Below are positions 33,251 to 33,692 of a DNA stretch of 33,692 nucleotides, piece by piece. Every line of letters starts with the position of its first letter. Positions within the stretch are counted from its first letter, which is position 1. The stretch is from Candidatus Methylumidiphilus alinenensis (GTDB lineage Bacteria > Pseudomonadota > Gammaproteobacteria > Methylococcales > Methylococcaceae): the NCBI GenBank assembly GCA_003242955.1, contig QJPH01000592.1:1-33692 (forward strand), written 5' to 3'. The translations under genes and the position numbers were made by a program. The notes below the pieces were generated by a model, which saw only the letters and a program-made list of their open reading frames with translations, had not been told where the DNA came from and did no database searches.

Positions 33251-33692
33251 TTACAATAAAGGCACGATCAACAAAGCGACGATGTTGATAATCTTGATCA
33301 TCGGGTTGATCGCGGGGCCTGCGGTGTCTTTGTAGGGGTCGCCCACCGTGTCACCCGTGACGGCAGCCTTGTGGGCATCGGAACCCTTGCCGCCATAATT
33401 GCCATCCTCAATGTATTTCTTGGCATTGTCCCAAGCGCCTCCACCCGTGGTCATGGAAATCGCCACGAACAGGCCAGTGATGATAGAGCCGATCAACACG
33501 CCACCCAAAGCCTCTTTGCCGAGTGTCAAGCCAACCGCGAACGGCACGGCGATGGGCAGCAGCGAGGGGATAATCATTTCACGGATGGCGGATTTGGTCA
33601 GCATATCCACGGCCTTGGAATAGTCTGGCTTGGCGGAGTAATCCATGATTCCGGGGATTTCCCGGAACTGGCGGCGCACCTCATCAACGATT
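33251..33692 (-). CDS. hppA: Membrane-bound H+-translocating pyrophosphatase (partial, N-terminus off window)
   Basis: Last 147 codons. The frame is open to the window edge ([20 protein letters not shown]). [21 protein letters not shown] and [33 protein letters not shown] are the signature C-terminal helices; [31 protein letters not shown] includes the final pyrophosphate/metal-binding acidic loop. Couples PPi hydrolysis to proton (or Na+) export. The residues that decide K+ dependence are outside the window. Confidence 0.96.
   Translation of the reverse strand, partial: IVDEVRRQFREIPGIMDYSAKPDYSKAVDMLTKSAIREMIIPSLLPIAVPFAVGLTLGKEALGGVLIGSIITGLFVAISMTTGGGAWDNAKKYIEDGNYGGKGSDAHKAAVTGDTVGDPYKDTAGPAINPMIKIINIVALLIVPLL

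Overview
The window looks like a chromosomal segment of a gammaproteobacterium with a repeat-rich genome. The housekeeping genes (accD, trpFBA, rimO, btuB, gltX, purEK, hppA) are gammaproteobacterial in sequence and arrangement. The repeat load, the abundant c-type cytochromes and the sulfite-oxidase module resemble gamma-methanotrophs (Methylococcales), but no methane-oxidation gene is present, so that placement is inference.

Layout. 1-3414 (minus): trpF-trpB-trpA-accD operon; accD runs off the left edge. 3458-6632: an island of short inverted-repeat elements carrying two toxin-antitoxin pairs (RHH/ParE-type and Phd/VapC). 6707-8587: rimO, a small ORF interrupted in frame by a 124-bp element, and a truncated TDT-family transporter. 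8590-13920 (minus): a serine hydrolase, two paralogous periplasmic binding proteins separated by a 125-bp element, and a hybrid histidine kinase. 14216-16460 (minus): btuB under a cobalamin riboswitch. 16538-19739: PAS-GGDEF-hemerythrin protein, gltX, tRNA-Ala(GGC), tRNA-Glu(UUC), terminator.

19808-24810 (plus) is the most interesting part: a monoheme cytochrome c, a decaheme MtrA/DmsE/PioA-type cytochrome, an MtrB/PioB-type outer-membrane barrel and an unusual four-helix inner-membrane protein with one CxxCH heme site. Together they form a plausible trans-envelope electron conduit with no recognisable MtrC or CymA. About 530 bp downstream is a methyltransferase-like gene (25342-26127) with RquA (rhodoquinone biosynthesis) features, hinting at a low-potential quinone linked to the conduit.

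26170-27577: repeats, a YaiI/DUF188 protein and a DUF433/DUF5615 toxin-antitoxin pair. 27609-30346: remnants of an HNH nuclease and of a CopD-family gene, then a Tat-exported SorA-type sulfite dehydrogenase, its diheme cytochrome, and the intact CopD-family gene of which the remnant is a partial copy. 30468-32086 (minus): purE-purK. 32277-33161 (minus): a DUF2971 protein whose stop codon abuts a 100-bp element. 33251-33692 (minus): C-terminus of an H+-pyrophosphatase.

At least four independent small elements show terminal inverted repeats, and several have clear target duplications. They lie between genes, inside an operon, at stop codons and in frame within a coding sequence, so this genome appears to have been heavily shaped by non-autonomous elements.
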